A DNA stretch of 64,000 bases from Glandiceps talaboti (GCF_964340395.1 NC_135561.1:9331232-9395231), one strand, 5' to 3'; positions 36,736-49,373 are shown, counted from the first letter of the stretch. Numbers and translations are program-made. The notes: generated by a model from the sequence alone, not told the origin.

Positions 36736-37152
36736 GATGGTCTTGAGAGATATGATGACACCATGCATAGAACATATGTGTCACATATCAAAGAAATTGA
36801 CTCCAAATTAAAGAAAGGAAAAGAAAAAATACTTCAAACGTAATACAGTATGTTGGTTACTCAAAATATAAATCAATAATTCATTAGATTACATATACAA
36901 GCATATCTCACAAAGGTCAGTGTACCAAATTATGTCAGAGTATGATAGCAGATAAACAATAACAGAAATATGCAAAAGGTATTGCTATACTTGGAGTACA
37001 ATGGGAAGAAAGGTTAACATCTACAATTAAACATGCTCAAACAGATATACTTGAATACAGTGATAATATCAAAACTATATGAACATTATCTTATAAGGGA
37101 ATTTGAAATGACTCATACTTTATATCATACAAACCATCAGATGATATTTTGG

Positions 37153-37234
37153 TCAGTCTGTCTGTCTGTCTGTATGTCTGTCTGTCTGTCTGTCTGTCTG
37201 CCTGCCTGTCTGTATGTCTGTACGTACGCCTGTA
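37153..37234. repeat. (CTGT)n microsatellite
   Basis: CTGT units with CTGC and CTGTACGT variants, 3' of the SecA-like gene. Confidence 0.9.
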
Positions 37235-37345
37235 CGTATGTATATACGTGCATTAATAAATGCAATTTATCAAACTAATTTTGAGCATTGAAACAGTGCT
37301 ATCTGAGACTACACAACTTGAGACAATTTTAATTTTACATACACT

Positions 37346-37351
37346 TTTATT
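37346..37351 (-). promoter_or_regulatory. Possible polyadenylation signal of the SecA-like gene
   Basis: AATAAA on the minus strand about 250 bases after the stop codon. A second AATAAA lies at about 37591-37596, immediately after the stop. Either could serve. Confidence 0.3.
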
Positions 37352-37601
37352 GCTTTCTTTACAGTTTAACATGATGTCAATACATGGCATTGAAACAATC
37401 AACACTCGGCTAAACTTTCTACAGTTATATACGTTTTGAAATGCGAATGGCCAAGACAGATATTAAAACCCGACTTTGATCGTGGTTGTATTGAACAGTT
37501 TGTGCAGTACTGTTTCAATTGCATTGTCACCTGAGATAAATTGATCATCCTCAAGTGCAAAAATGCTTATGTTGATCAAGTTAGCATTCCTTTTATTGAC
37601 A

Positions 37602-40600
37602 CTAACATTTAGATTTCATATATTCGTACTCATTATCAGTAGTATTTTTGTATCCTTTTCTTTTAATCCATTCCGTGATTTCATCATAATGACTTTTTGT
37701 CATCAATGGATTTTGTCCACTTCCCAGATGTGCATAATGTGCATCGACAACACCCTGGAATCCTAAACCATCATATGGTTGTCGACGGACTGGATCTGTT
37801 ATTGTTTCATCGAGTTTTGCATAGCTACCGCGTTTTGCGTGAATATCATTTGAAAATGTTGGCGAACCAGCAATGCATGTACGTTTGAGCATAGTAACAA
37901 TATCGTTATTGTTGATTGCGTCTTTAATAGTACCACGGACGGCTTGAGCTTCTTTACTACTTCCAGTTGTTAGGGAAGCCATATGATGGCCCTCAAGTGT
38001 GACATTGGCTATTAGGTCAGCACCACGATTTGCAAGCCTTTCATTTTTATCACCTGCCAAAGCCTTAGACAGAGCACTTTGTGGTGTTCTCTTAGTGGAG
38101 TCGCGGACACAAGAGTAAGGGGGTTGATGGTCCAAATTTGTGGTGTGTTCAGACTTCTTCTTCACAGCCTTCAATGCCTTGTAGGTACCAACTTTTCCGA
38201 GGTTTGAATTTTTAATGACAAGAGCAGGTTTTTGCTTACGTGATATATTAGTTTTAAATCCTGCCCCAGTTAAGCTGTACAGATGCCCGTTTTTAATATT
38301 TGATAAAAACTGACCCCGTTCAATAATTCCATTCCATTTATCAGGATTATCATGAAGTTCCTTGATTTCTAGTTCTTTGTAGCGTTTTGCATATTCAGAC
38401 ACTTCATCATCTGTCGCTCCTTCATGGACTCCTTTGGCGAGTGCATGGAAGAGGCAGTTTTTGCCTTTATTTTGTACAGGAATTGCTTTCCCATTTATGA
38501 TCACATCATAATGTCCCTCGGGTGTATCAGGACTTTTCTTTCTATGAAGCAATTTGACAACTTTGCCTTTGGACTGGGAACCAACAGAGGTATTATGTTT
38601 CATTGTGGTTCCTTTGCCAGGTTCATATATCTGAACTTCCACTCCTAATGTATCTGCCAGTATCCGTACATCCTGTATTGCTCCCGGTGTGTCAGTCTGA
38701 AGATTCTTTTGTACATAGTCTTGCACTTGCGTGTTACTATGACCACTTTTGGCAGGTGTCTTATTATTTTCTGTAGTCATATGTGCTATATAGAAAGCAT
38801 CAGCACTAGCCTTAAGTTTCTCTTCGGTTCTACCAGATTTCAAAACATTATTTCGCATATATCTACTCACAAATTTATTCATTTTTTGCTTTATCCTATT
38901 GACGAGATGCCCGACAACCTGTTGGTGGAAAATAGCAGTCACAGCATGGCAAAGGACTTCTGTGAGTACAGATGCAATTTCATGCTTCACTTTCTTGTTG
39001 TCAGTGATGGTGGCCTGTCCTTCATCTAATCCTGCAATTTTGTTGGCTTCACAAAATTCTTTAGCAGCCTTTGAAATTCTGCATTCAAACTCTGAAACAA
39101 TCTTATTTATGGTTGATATGCCATCTGCAACACTACTAGCGACGCTAACGGTTTCAATCGCCCCAAGAATTGCACCAAATGTTGACTTCTTTTCACTTTC
39201 TTTGATCTCTCCTCGAACCCGATCTACAATACGTTGAATGTTACCGAATATATGATTCTTCCAGGCTAGGTCACATACAAAGTCATCCGCCACTGGATTG
39301 GCAAATTGTTTAAAGGTTTTACAAATTTCAATACTGACTTGATCAGCATTCAATCCATCTTTATTAAAGAAGTGGTATACTATTCGATCTATTGCCACAC
39401 TGAGTTCTCCATCAGTTGTGATATTCATCATATTCTCTCTGACATCTTCACACATGCCTTTCTCGATCAGTTTCATAACATCCTCAATTATCTTATCCTG
39501 GGCGTGACCTACTGTTCTCAGTATTCCTTGTTCAGCCATTTCTTTCATTGCAATCTTGCCTGCATTTTTCATACTCTGCTTTAAGGCAACACTCATACCA
39601 TCCTTACTTATGTTCTTTCCAACCATTCTTGGCAAGGCTTTCAATTCTTTTAACCCACTTTTAATTCCCACTTTGACACCTCTAATGCCTTTGCTTGCCA
39701 ATTTGGCGATGCCAAATCCTGTTAATGACACAGCAATTCCGACAGCCTTTCCAATAGCCCACGATTTCCAATCAAATTCTCCTGTAGCCATAGCTGTAGC
39801 ACCGTCTATCATATCGGAAACACCCTCACCTATTAATCCCAAGCCAACATTAGTTAAGGAGCCCATTGAAAAAGCAACAACGGCAATTCCAACAACGACC
39901 TGTGCCACACCAATGAAAAACACAATTAAACCATCCCAGCAGAATTTTGGTTTTTCTTCTATAGAAAAAACATTCAGAAGACCAAGTTGCATTAACTCAC
40001 AGAGCTCCTGGTTGGCATACTTGTCTAGGTCTCCTTCTGGAACAAGAGAAAACACTGATGTTACTTTTGCCAATGCATCCCCGTCTTTATCTTGAATCTC
40101 TTTCAACTTCTGAATTGCTTCGACTATCTTCTTGGAAAGGAAGTTGAGAATATGTGTCCTGGTTTCAATATTTGCTGTGAAATCGCCGTTACCACCGGGA
40201 AGTGACCATGAAAGACTCACTAATTGCCCTGTAACCATCAGCTCAGACTTATAATTATCGAGGGTAGTGCTTGCTTTCTCCAAATCTTCTAGTGCTCTTG
40301 GTATGTAGTTTCCACTTTTTTCCTTAATCATACAGTATGCACGGTTATAGTATGCTATCATCGCCCATTTCTCATTCAATCTAATGGCCCTACTGTGGAA
40401 GGTACAAGCATTGCTATACTCTTGTCTAAACATAGCTTCATTTCCGAATTTGATAATTTGGTACATATTTGCCGAGGGAGAATTCTTGGTGAGGGCATTG
40501 GACTTTGCTCCATTGATTGCTGACTGTAAATCCCTAATTAGGTGATCCTCCTTAAGGTCTGAGATTTGTTCAGAGTGCATCTGCAACCACATTCCCCAAT

Positions 40601-43600
40601 ATTCATTTAAAGAATCAATGGCAATTATCCTATCATCTTTGTCTGTCAATAAAGCTTCAGCTTCGTCATAAGCCATTGTGAGAAACTGACAGTACTGTGA
40701 GAACAGCTTTTCTTTCAGTAGACATTCAGCAACTTCTGTTTTCTCTGTGATAGAAATTCTTTGCTTTTCCCTCTCTTCCCGCCATTTCTTCAACTTTGAG
40801 AAATTTCTGACGTGTCTTACACTTGACTCAAGGCTATTTGATTGGATGACCATCTTTGCTGATCCTGGTAGACCTTTCCTGCCTGCTCTTCCAAAGGCTT
40901 GTTTTTCAATCCTAGAGTTCAATGGTAGATAGGTAACAAGAACGAATAATCCTCCACTTTCAGCAACCCCATTCGTTATTTCAATATCTGTACCTCTTCC
41001 TGCTAGATTTGTTGCTACGATGACATCTCCAGGTTTAACCTTTCTGTTAATTGACTGAATTTCATCATTATCACTTCTCGTGTAGAGTATTACATCTTTT
41101 TTCAAGACCTTTGTGATCAAGTCCTTTGTCTTAGTTGCTGTATTGATATCTTCACATATGACAAGTGCTGCTCTGCCTTCACCTCCCCATTTGGTTTTGC
41201 CCACTTCAGCATTTATCTTACTACATATTCTTTGCCCCCAACTTTCTTCATCCGGAAAGATTTCCCCTTCTTCTTCAAATAACTTCCTTAGTCTATGTGT
41301 AGGTACACGACAGAAGTCGACATTGAAGTGTTTTTCCAAAAACAGCTGATCTGTTGTAGAACCAAGAGTACCAGTTACACCATACACATTTCCACGATAC
41401 CTTTGGAAAAATGCGATGTTAGACATGAAATTGGTTACCGATGACATTAAACTTATCTTTAAACGGTGTTTCATTTCCACAAATTGTTGAAGTCCGTCTC
41501 CCCATCGTTTATTTAGTTCAACCATACCAGTGGAATGATAGTCAATTGGTAGAACCTCACCATCTTTGATGAGATAGTGTCTGCCTTCACTCATCTTCAT
41601 AGCTGCAAAGGCATTCTCCACCCATACTGGCAATCTATCATCAACAAATTTGACTAAATTATTTGGAATGCTCATCTTTTTATCAGAATCATCATCATTT
41701 TCTTTCTGTATGTGATCTTTTACATTATCAACAATGATGCCTTTCAGTTGGATTTCATCATCATGGAGAAGCATACAGATACCATTTTCAGCAACTAAGA
41801 AGGATATGATTTGGCTTCCCTGCAATTCGCCCTCTTCACTAGGCAGCACTCGAGCAATTTTACCATCGTCTCTTAAGATATATGGTTGAAATGTACAGGG
41901 AAAGTAGTCATTAGCTAGATGTATAATATCTATAACTGTGTCTATATCAATTTCTGCCAGAAGAGACTTCATACATTCTGATGAGTTCAAAGACTTCACC
42001 AATTCTTGGGTAAAACCATTCCTCAGTAGACCTCCATTTTCTGCCATGAGGGTTAGCTGTAGAGGTTCTACCGATTCATCAAGTAGGTCGGGGTCAATTG
42101 CGCCAGCTATTGCCGTATAGAAAGGCAGAGGAAAACCAGTGAAGAAGGTTTCATTGTTGTTCGATGTAACTGGTTTGTGTTGACTTGCTGTGTTCCACAC
42201 CATAGCAAGCACAGGTTCTAAATGTCGTAGTCCGGCTGTTCTGTGACTGAGGTAGGTAAATTGTACCCCACGGTCTAGAAGCATAAAGTCAACTTCATCG
42301 ACAATGACCGAGTCAAATTTACGGCCACCTCTTACTTTATTCAGTTGAAATTCATGGCGAAGAATGTCAGCTGCATAACTCCCAACTGTGCCATAAACTA
42401 TGTTTTGATGATAGCAACATTTCCGTCCTTCATCATCGATGTCAATGTTATGGCTTACACTTAAATTAAACTGTCTATAGAACCCCTTCCACTCCTCTGA
42501 GTCCCTTTTGGCTAGAACCGGGGAACTTGTCACAATATCAACAGATTTTCCCATGCTTGCGAGCATAACTGAAGCCATTGCATTTATGCAAGACTTGCCT
42601 TCACCTGTGGCAATTTCAACCAGACGCCCTCTACCTTCTTCAGCCAACATAAGTATAGTCCAGCTTATCATTTGGGATATTCGTGGCCAATACAATGTAG
42701 TATTCTTAACTGCACAGCATAATGTAGCAAGAGATGTTGCTAATTGATCATTACTTAGATTACCAACTGAACCCTCAGCATTTATACCATGTGCCCAGTC
42801 AAATTTAGAATTTTGTCTTTCTGAACAAAGGTCATGTGGAAATCCAAACTCAGGCAAATGATTGAGACAGGCCTGCACGATAACTGCCACATGCTTTGTG
42901 ATCTCATCACTTGCCATTTCATTTACTCTTATTTCAGTTAGCAGCTGCTCAAGATCTCTTTCTGACTCATTGTTAATGTAAGATTCCAATATAGACAGTA
43001 TGTTATCCAAAGGTCTGTTCTGGAGTACATCGACAAGGGTTTCATTGCCATGCAAAACTGATGAAGCTGCAACCTTGTTTGCCAATATTAGTTGTATGAT
43101 GCGTGATAGTTTTGGATCAGACGATTCAAACTGTGTTGATAGCTGGTTCAAGATTATTATCATCTCCTCTGGCATCCAAGCTTCACACTCTATGATATTT
43201 TTGAAAGCATTCGCATAATCAAATTCGTCTGGCCCAGTTGTAGGGGGAATACAATAATCAATCAAAATGTGACATACAAGCTTAGCCCAAGTAGAAATAG
43301 ACTTACCTCGCACATTCCCCCCTTTGGATTCCCTTTCCTTCCTGATGATGCGTTCAAGGAATGGGAAGATTACTGCCATACCTTCCCTTATTGACATGTT
43401 CCACTTAGTTTTGATATTGGAGTACAAGTTGGAATCTACACCTAGACCGTTCTCTGACATAACCAAGTACAAAACCTTTGTGAGTCCAAATGACTCTGTC
43501 TTATTTAGGTCTGTGCTAATTACATACAAAACATCAAGAAGAGCTTGGCTTATTGGATCAATGTTGAAGTTGTCATCAAGACAATTTTGACAATACATTT

Positions 43601-46143
43601 CTAAAAAATAAACTTGCAACCATCTTAATGCTTTAGGCCCAGGTATTAGACTACTGTCGATGCTACATTCATCAAATAATAAATCCTGTATACACTGCAG
43701 AAATTCACTGACCTCGTCAATGGCAATTTCATTAAGTTGCCACTTGCTTTCATCTTCTTCTATGTCCACCTGTCGAAGAAGTTGTACAATAATATCAGAT
43801 GTTAGTGGCACGTCTTGGGAAAGATCAGTCTTTATGTACTCCTGTTTCTCACTATCATCAAGTTGTGGAGAATGTTCCCATTTAAACTCTGAAGGGGAAA
43901 TTGGGCTTTGCATATATTTCAAAGAGCGAACGGCTCTTTGCTTCTCACCACTGTGTTCCCTAAACCTGAAATTAGAATTAAGGAAAAAAAGATAAATATA
44001 ATGCTAATCATAATAACGACATAATATATAGCCATAGTATCCACCAAGTGATGCTCACTGGTGCTTCGATGATTTTTGGTGAACCGGACCGTAGTGTAAA
44101 TACATAAAGTAATAACGTACTTGTCTTCTTTCATTTTAAACTTGGAGGAAGATTCAAATTACATACACATACTTCGACAAAAAGATGAAAAGTCCATTTC
44201 ACGCAAATATTGTTACAGGTTAGTTTAAAAGTATGAAAATATATTTTGTATATGTGTTTTTAGGTTACAGTAGCAGAAAATGAAGGGTCATGGGGTGGGG
44301 GGGGGGGTTATTAATTGCTTATTCCTCTGTTTCATACTTTCCTCACCCTATGGTATGTATTCACACAATTGTTGACATAAACTTTCAGTTATATTCATAC
44401 TACAGAGCCCTGTATATGCCCGTATTGACAACAGATCCGATCTCAGGTCTCACATGGCTGGGATCGAAAGATACATGTAGCATTTTTCTGCATCTATAAC
44501 ATATGTTGCCCGCAAGTCTTAATTGTACGTAACAAAGAGGGTCAAGTCAGGTCACCTCTGTATAATCAATATTTACGTCAACTTGTAACCTATTCAGTGT
44601 AAAAGCCGTTTCACGAATTTATAATCGCAAATAGTTTGTATACGTTAAAAGTTTTTGTTTTGTCACCTAAAATTTCAGGATGACCCTTATTACGTTTTAG
44701 ACCTGGATAACTATAATCTTATCATGATGCAACATTGTATTCCATGTTCACCAAAGGCTTTTGAATAATATTCCTATGTGGTTTTTCTCCCTGTATATGT
44801 AATTGTGGCTGAATCAAAGTGTTAAGTAAAGAAGAGGAGAGCTTCTTCAATTTCTCTTGATAGAACCTGAAATCATCTTTCATTTACGCCTTAGCAATCA
44901 CATGAATGATATACATCATAGTAGCACAATAAACTAATACATCCAGTATGACCTCTTTTCTGGCAAATATCATTACTCATACAACATAATGGAAGTCATG
45001 CGCATAATGTAGGAAACGTTTGCCCTGTTTTCAACATCACATCCTCAATGTTAATTCCGAACTACTATAAGTATGTATAGAAGGAACTCATTCAAATGAT
45101 ATATCAGCGGGCTTTATAGGCAATGTTTGCGCTGTGTTATTATCCATATGCACAAAGTTGTATGATATTTCAAGGATAATTATCAATTTGAATGTTAGTA
45201 ATATGTAATTGATTCGCGACAATTAAACTCTACACCAACAAGCTATATAGATAATATATTTCCTATAAGTACATAATGTTCTATTAGAATTTATGCAGTA
45301 GCTTTTGAGATTGCGTCGATAGACACACCCACACATATGTGTAGAGGACAAACATAGAGCCAGACAGACAGACATACATACAGACAGACAGACAGGGAAA
45401 GGGACATTATTGAAAATAAAATCTACTATATAGCTTAACACACGTGTTAATAGGTTATATACTAAAAGAACTTTTAAAACATGAATAATTTATATAAGTA
45501 AACCACACCTTTTTTCAGATTCAGCTTCCACAAACCCGTTCACCCTGTGCTTAAGTTCAACGGCAGCCTTTTTAGTTTGTTCTTGTAACTCCCTACGCCT
45601 TTCCTCTTCCCTCTGTCTCCTTGCCTGTTCCTCACGCTGTCTTTGTAACTCTCTTTGCCTTTGTTCTTCTCTCTCCCTCCTTGCCTGTTCCTCTCGCTGC
45701 CTTTGTAGCTCTCTCTGCCGTTGTGCTTCTCTCTGTCTTCTTGCCTGTTCCTCTTGTTGTCTTTGTAGCTCTCTTTGCCTTTCTGCTTCTCTCTGTCTTC
45801 TTGCCTGTTCCTCTCGCTGTCTTTGTAGCTCTCTTTGCCTTTCTGCTTCTCTCTGTCTTCTTGCCTGTTCCTCTCGCTGTCTTTGCAACTCCCTTTGCCT
45901 TTGTTCTTCAATCCGCCTCCTCTCTGCCTCTTCTCTGTCTCGCTTTGGTTTCCAGAAGCAACTATGGCATAAGTATGGAGTACCGTCACCCACCCTTCTA
46001 TAATACACCCCTCCATGGAAGACGTGAGTGTTATGTCCTTCCAAATATTCCTGCCTAAGATTATTCCAGTCCCTTAGTGGCCTTAGGAACGTGCCACATC
46101 TACAACAATGAACGCCGTTATATTCAGAAGGTCTATTTCCCAT
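37602..46143 (-). CDS. SecA-like DEAD ATPase multidomain protein with OTU-like region, 2332 aa
   Basis: Two minus-strand exons, 46143-45509 and 43965-37602, joined in frame across a GT-AG intron (AAAAAG/GTGTGG donor, CTAATTTCAG acceptor) and summing to 2333 codons. Order: CxxC pairs C13/C16 and C59/C62 (zinc ribbon-like); coiled coil ~66-195 from 20-residue repeats; helical region; SecA motor ~640-1260 with Walker A GEGKS (~664), VTSSPVLAKRD, YGTVGSYAADILR, Walker B IVDEVD (~768), GVTGTLG (~1077), ATNLAGRGTDIEI and FGRAGRKGLPGS (~1238); TPR-like ~1386-1460; Gly-rich hydrophobic segment ~1553-1640; OTU-like HYDVI (~2028) before NCLFHAL (~2048); tail with LDHQPPY (~2151) and EGHH (~2200). Bacterial SecA drives Sec secretion and is about 800-900 aa. 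The substrate here is unknown. An ATG at 43911 in exon 2 is a possible alternative start. Lack of introns in the core suggests bacterial ancestry. Confidence 0.85.
45358..45395. repeat. (CAGA)n microsatellite
   Basis: A short CAGA tract with one CATA interruption in the intron of the SecA-like gene. Confidence 0.85.
45585..45905 (-). repeat. 60-base coding minisatellite in exon 1 of the SecA-like gene
   Basis: About five units of exactly 60 bases encode the repeat RELQRQREEQARRQREAERQ with small changes. The array lies in frame in exon 1 and gives a highly charged coiled coil. Unit number is likely to vary between alleles. Confidence 0.9.
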
Positions 46144-46154
46144 TTTCTAGTTAT
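46144..46154 (-). promoter_or_regulatory. Likely 3' splice site just upstream of the ATG
   Basis: On the minus strand CTTTTCCCGTTACAG ends at 46155, 11 bases before the start codon. This suggests that exon 1 of the coding model begins at 46154 and that a non-coding leader exon lies further upstream. Confidence 0.45.
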
Positions 46155-46399
46155 CTGTAACGGGAAAAGACACTTGATCAAGTTACGAAGGTGATTTTCA
46201 CTAATTCATAGTATTGGACGTTTTCGTTGCTATTGATTAAACAACGTGTAAAAGGTTATGCCAATCTATTGTTTTCAGTATGCAGCGCTTGGCAAGAATG
46301 AAATCGAGTCTTGCATACCACCCAAGATATGGATAGTAGAATAACGAGTTCCACAAATGTGGACAAGTGAACTACGTACTACTAAGGCGTAAAAATATT

Positions 46400-46755
46400 G
46401 TGTGGTTCCGATTACATTCAATTTTAAAATAGTTGGGGTAGGTAGATTTTTTATTTTATTTTATTTTATTATATATATTTTTTTCATGTGTGATTGTCTA
46501 GTTCAGGTTTTACATTATTTTCCAAATGGTCTCTGTGTTGTTGATTTCTTCCTATCAGATGTACAGCCATTACAGATTGGAAGAATAGTTTTATATTATC
46601 CTTTTAAGTTGATGTCGGTTTCCGCACCCACTATTTCTTGCGGGATTTCATACGATTTTCGCGATTTTATTATTATTTTGTTCGAATACCTAAAAAATAA
46701 GTTTAGGGTCGGCGTGAAAAAATAGGTTGGGTCGAGTAACCTGAACCAAACAACT
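46400..46755 (+). mobile_element. MITE-like element, family 4, copy 1
   Basis: It begins TGTGGTTCCGATTAC and ends GTAACCTGAACCAAACA, which are imperfect inverted ends. The interior (TTCTTCCTATCAGATGTAC, then CTTGCGGGATTTCA) recurs in reverse at 48690-49020 and 55538-55844. The open frame across it is not conserved. Confidence 0.65.
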
Positions 46756-46759
46756 TTTT

Positions 46760-47580
46760 TTATTTGGCCTATATGAGCAAAGTCCCATGACTTTGAGAAA
46801 TGTTAATAAGACCATGTGTATCTTTCGATATCAAAAGTAATTTGTTCAGTTTACTCATCAAAAGCCTGGGAAATGAATAAAAAATGAAAATGAAGCTCGT
46901 TGATTGTGGTACGACTGATAACATAGTAACCAACTCTAACTACTGAGAGGTGGTAAATATTGATTAACCTTTCGCGTCCATGTTACTCAATCGAGAGTTG
47001 TGGCGCCCCCTGCCAAGAGTCAGTTGATTCAGTAGGGTTTTCATGAAGTGTGTGGCACTGTGTACAAGGGACAGCTCTCTCAAGTAATTAAAAGTAATTT
47101 TTTGATCATCACAAGTAGGCCCGTTATTAGAGTTAAGGCATTTCTAATTATATACGGATATATTTTCTGTCACCATTTTTATATGATGAAATTCAAATCT
47201 TTGTGGTTTGATTTAAAAGCACTGAATAGTCCACTTAAAAGTGTCAACATATATTGTCTTTGAGCACCTATCTTGCGCAAACTTGGTATTCAGATGTATA
47301 ATTGTCTTTCCTCTGTTTAATAATGGGATTGGCCAGAAGTATGATAAATGCGTCTTGGGTGATTTAAACCAAGGATAAATACTTTTGTGAATCTAAATGA
47401 GGCGAGTCTTTCCAAACAAGAGGAGAATTTTTATCAACAAATTGTGTTTCAGAGTTTTTGTCTGGGGGCTAAAATCGATCACACCCTTTGCAGCCAGTGC
47501 ATCGGATAGCATAAGTATTGAATGTTGGTTTTGTTATCACTTTCCATTATCTGTTACTTATACGTGGAAGCCTGCTTTAT
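46760..47580. other. Non-coding spacer
   Basis: No gene or repeat structure supported here. The short open frames at 47048 and 47397 have no domain features. Confidence 0.4.
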
Positions 47581-47582
47581 CG

Positions 47583-47668
47583 TAGTCTCGTTTAGCAAGA
47601 CTCGCCCTGAGCGAATCTCGCTCGGGTGTAGTGACCTCAGCAATGAGAGTCTCGCTAACCGAGACTAA
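47583..47668. repeat. Short inverted repeat with inner hairpin
   Basis: TAGTCTCGTTTAGCAAGACTC and the complement of GAGTCTCGCTAACCGAGACTA frame a smaller hairpin (CTGAGCGAATCTCGCTCGGG). Confidence 0.6.
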
Positions 47669-47984
47669 ATATATCGGTGTCTTTTTGATAAGCCATACAC
47701 GTTTATAGAAAAATTAAGTCACATTATTTTTCAAAAGTGAAACACCCATTTCCTGCATTTAATCATTTTCTTGTTTAGGGTTATGTAAACATACGATCAC
47801 ACACACACATTCTGTAGGAAGTCTGGCCCTTACATAAAATCGGCCATGAGCATGTTTGTACAAGCAAACGATGTTTTCTGTTTCTTCTATAAATAGATAA
47901 AAGGTGAAGGTTCTGTAAATACCCTTGTAATCGTCACGAATTATTACTTTCAAATATGCACTGTTTACTCGTTTCCGCCTCTTA

Positions 47985-48225
47985 AAATACAAAACTGCGA
48001 CTTTTATGACGGGACCATTTTGTTGTATGACGTGATCTCCTGTAGGAAAGCGAAACTATGACTCATAAATCAACACTTAGCTAGCAACAGTTAATCTTCT
48101 ATAGCCCCTTAGTTTGTAATGAACATTTCGTATACGTTGGTAAACCGCCATTGCAATGGTGAACTTAGCTTTCATATTTATTTTAGTACAACTGTTGAAC
48201 TGAACTAGAAGGCTCAATATGTTCC
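47985..48225. repeat. Dispersed repeat, family 5, copy 1
   Basis: AAACTGCGACTTTTATGACGG, GACTCATAA, TAGCATGCAA-like and GGTGAACTTAGCTTT segments recur in the same order and strand at 49100-49260. No terminal repeats were identified. Confidence 0.5.
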
Positions 48226-48689
48226 TATGTCTTTTATGTTATTTTAGTTAGTTTAGTTTCATGCTAAATAGGTTTTGGCGTGTGCATTATGTCATCGCCC
48301 GTTTACTAATTAATTGCCTGATCAGTCTTTCAATATTTACTATTTCGACAATTCGTCCCCTTGCCTAAGACTGAATATATTAAAATCAATTTTAAAACTG
48401 AGTTAATACACTGACGAGAAAACTAGGCATTGAAAATATTGTAATCAGTTGAGTGTAAGAATAACTTCATTCCTGTGTTGCAGAATAGATTAATATGATG
48501 AAAGCATTCGGTCTTAATTAAAGTGAGCATTGGGGTGACGACCCAATTTTAAGTTAATTATCAACGATGACTTCATCGTTTACTTTGAGAAGACATTATG
48601 ACATCATCGATTAATAATTGAAAACCACGTCATGTATACATTTTTCGTAAAGTAAGAGGTTGTTAATAAAGAACAGAGAGGATTTAGAA

Positions 48690-49020
48690 GTAAAAAAAGT
48701 AACAATCTCGATCGGAGCGGTAACTGGCGAACCATACATCTCTATCTGTTGCGCTATTCCTGTGCTCGTGAAAAATTGTGAAGTCTCGCAAGAAATAGTG
48801 GATGCGGAAACTGACATCAACTTAAAAGACAATATAAAACTTTTCTTCCAATCTGTAATGGTTGTACATGTAATGAGAAGAAACCTATAACACAGAGACC
48901 GTATGGAAAACTACGGAACACACAACTACCTGAACTAGAAACTCACATATGATAAAATGATATAATCACAAATCTACCTACACCACCTATTCTAAAAATG
49001 AGCGTAACCGGAACCACACA
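48690..49020 (-). mobile_element. MITE-like element, family 4, copy 2
   Basis: It shares GTGAAGTCTCGCAAGA, then TTTCTTCCAATCTG, ACACAGAGACC and the end GTAACCGGAACCACACA with the other family members, in reverse orientation to 46400-46755. Confidence 0.6.
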
Positions 49021-49099
49021 CTTTTTTGTTAGGAATAATCACGAGTTCTAGTTTCAAATATTTACTCGTTTACTCCTTTCCTCCTAACCCCCCCCCCCC

Positions 49100-49260
49100 T
49101 AAACTGCGATTTCATGACGGGACTATTTTGTATGAAGTGATATCCTATACGAAAGTGAAAATGTGACTCATAATCAACCCTTGTTAGCATGCAATGATCT
49201 TTTAGTATTGTCTTTGAGATGGTGAACTTAGCTTTAGTGATCATTTTAGCACAACTGAAC
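49100..49260. repeat. Dispersed repeat, family 5, copy 2
   Basis: About 160 bases matching 47990-48210 in the same orientation at an estimated 75-80% identity. It is preceded by a C run at 49089-49099. Confidence 0.5.
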
Positions 49261-49287
49261 TATTATAGGTTTAATAGTGCATGGCGT

Positions 49288-49305
49288 CGCTTCTGTCCGT
49301 CCGTC

Positions 49306-49373
<68 letters not shown>
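49288..49373. repeat. (CCGT)n(CTGT)n microsatellite
   Basis: CCGT units pass into CTGT units. Confidence 0.95.

Noticed and set aside
37697-43995. Many plus-strand frames of 60-179 codons opposite the SecA-like gene
   Set aside because: They are antisense shadows of the minus-strand exon. Only the minus frame shows motifs.
45621-46058. Plus-strand 145-codon hydrophobic frame opposite exon 1 of the SecA-like gene
   Set aside because: It is the complement of the charged coiled-coil repeat, so Leu/Val-rich content is expected by complementarity.
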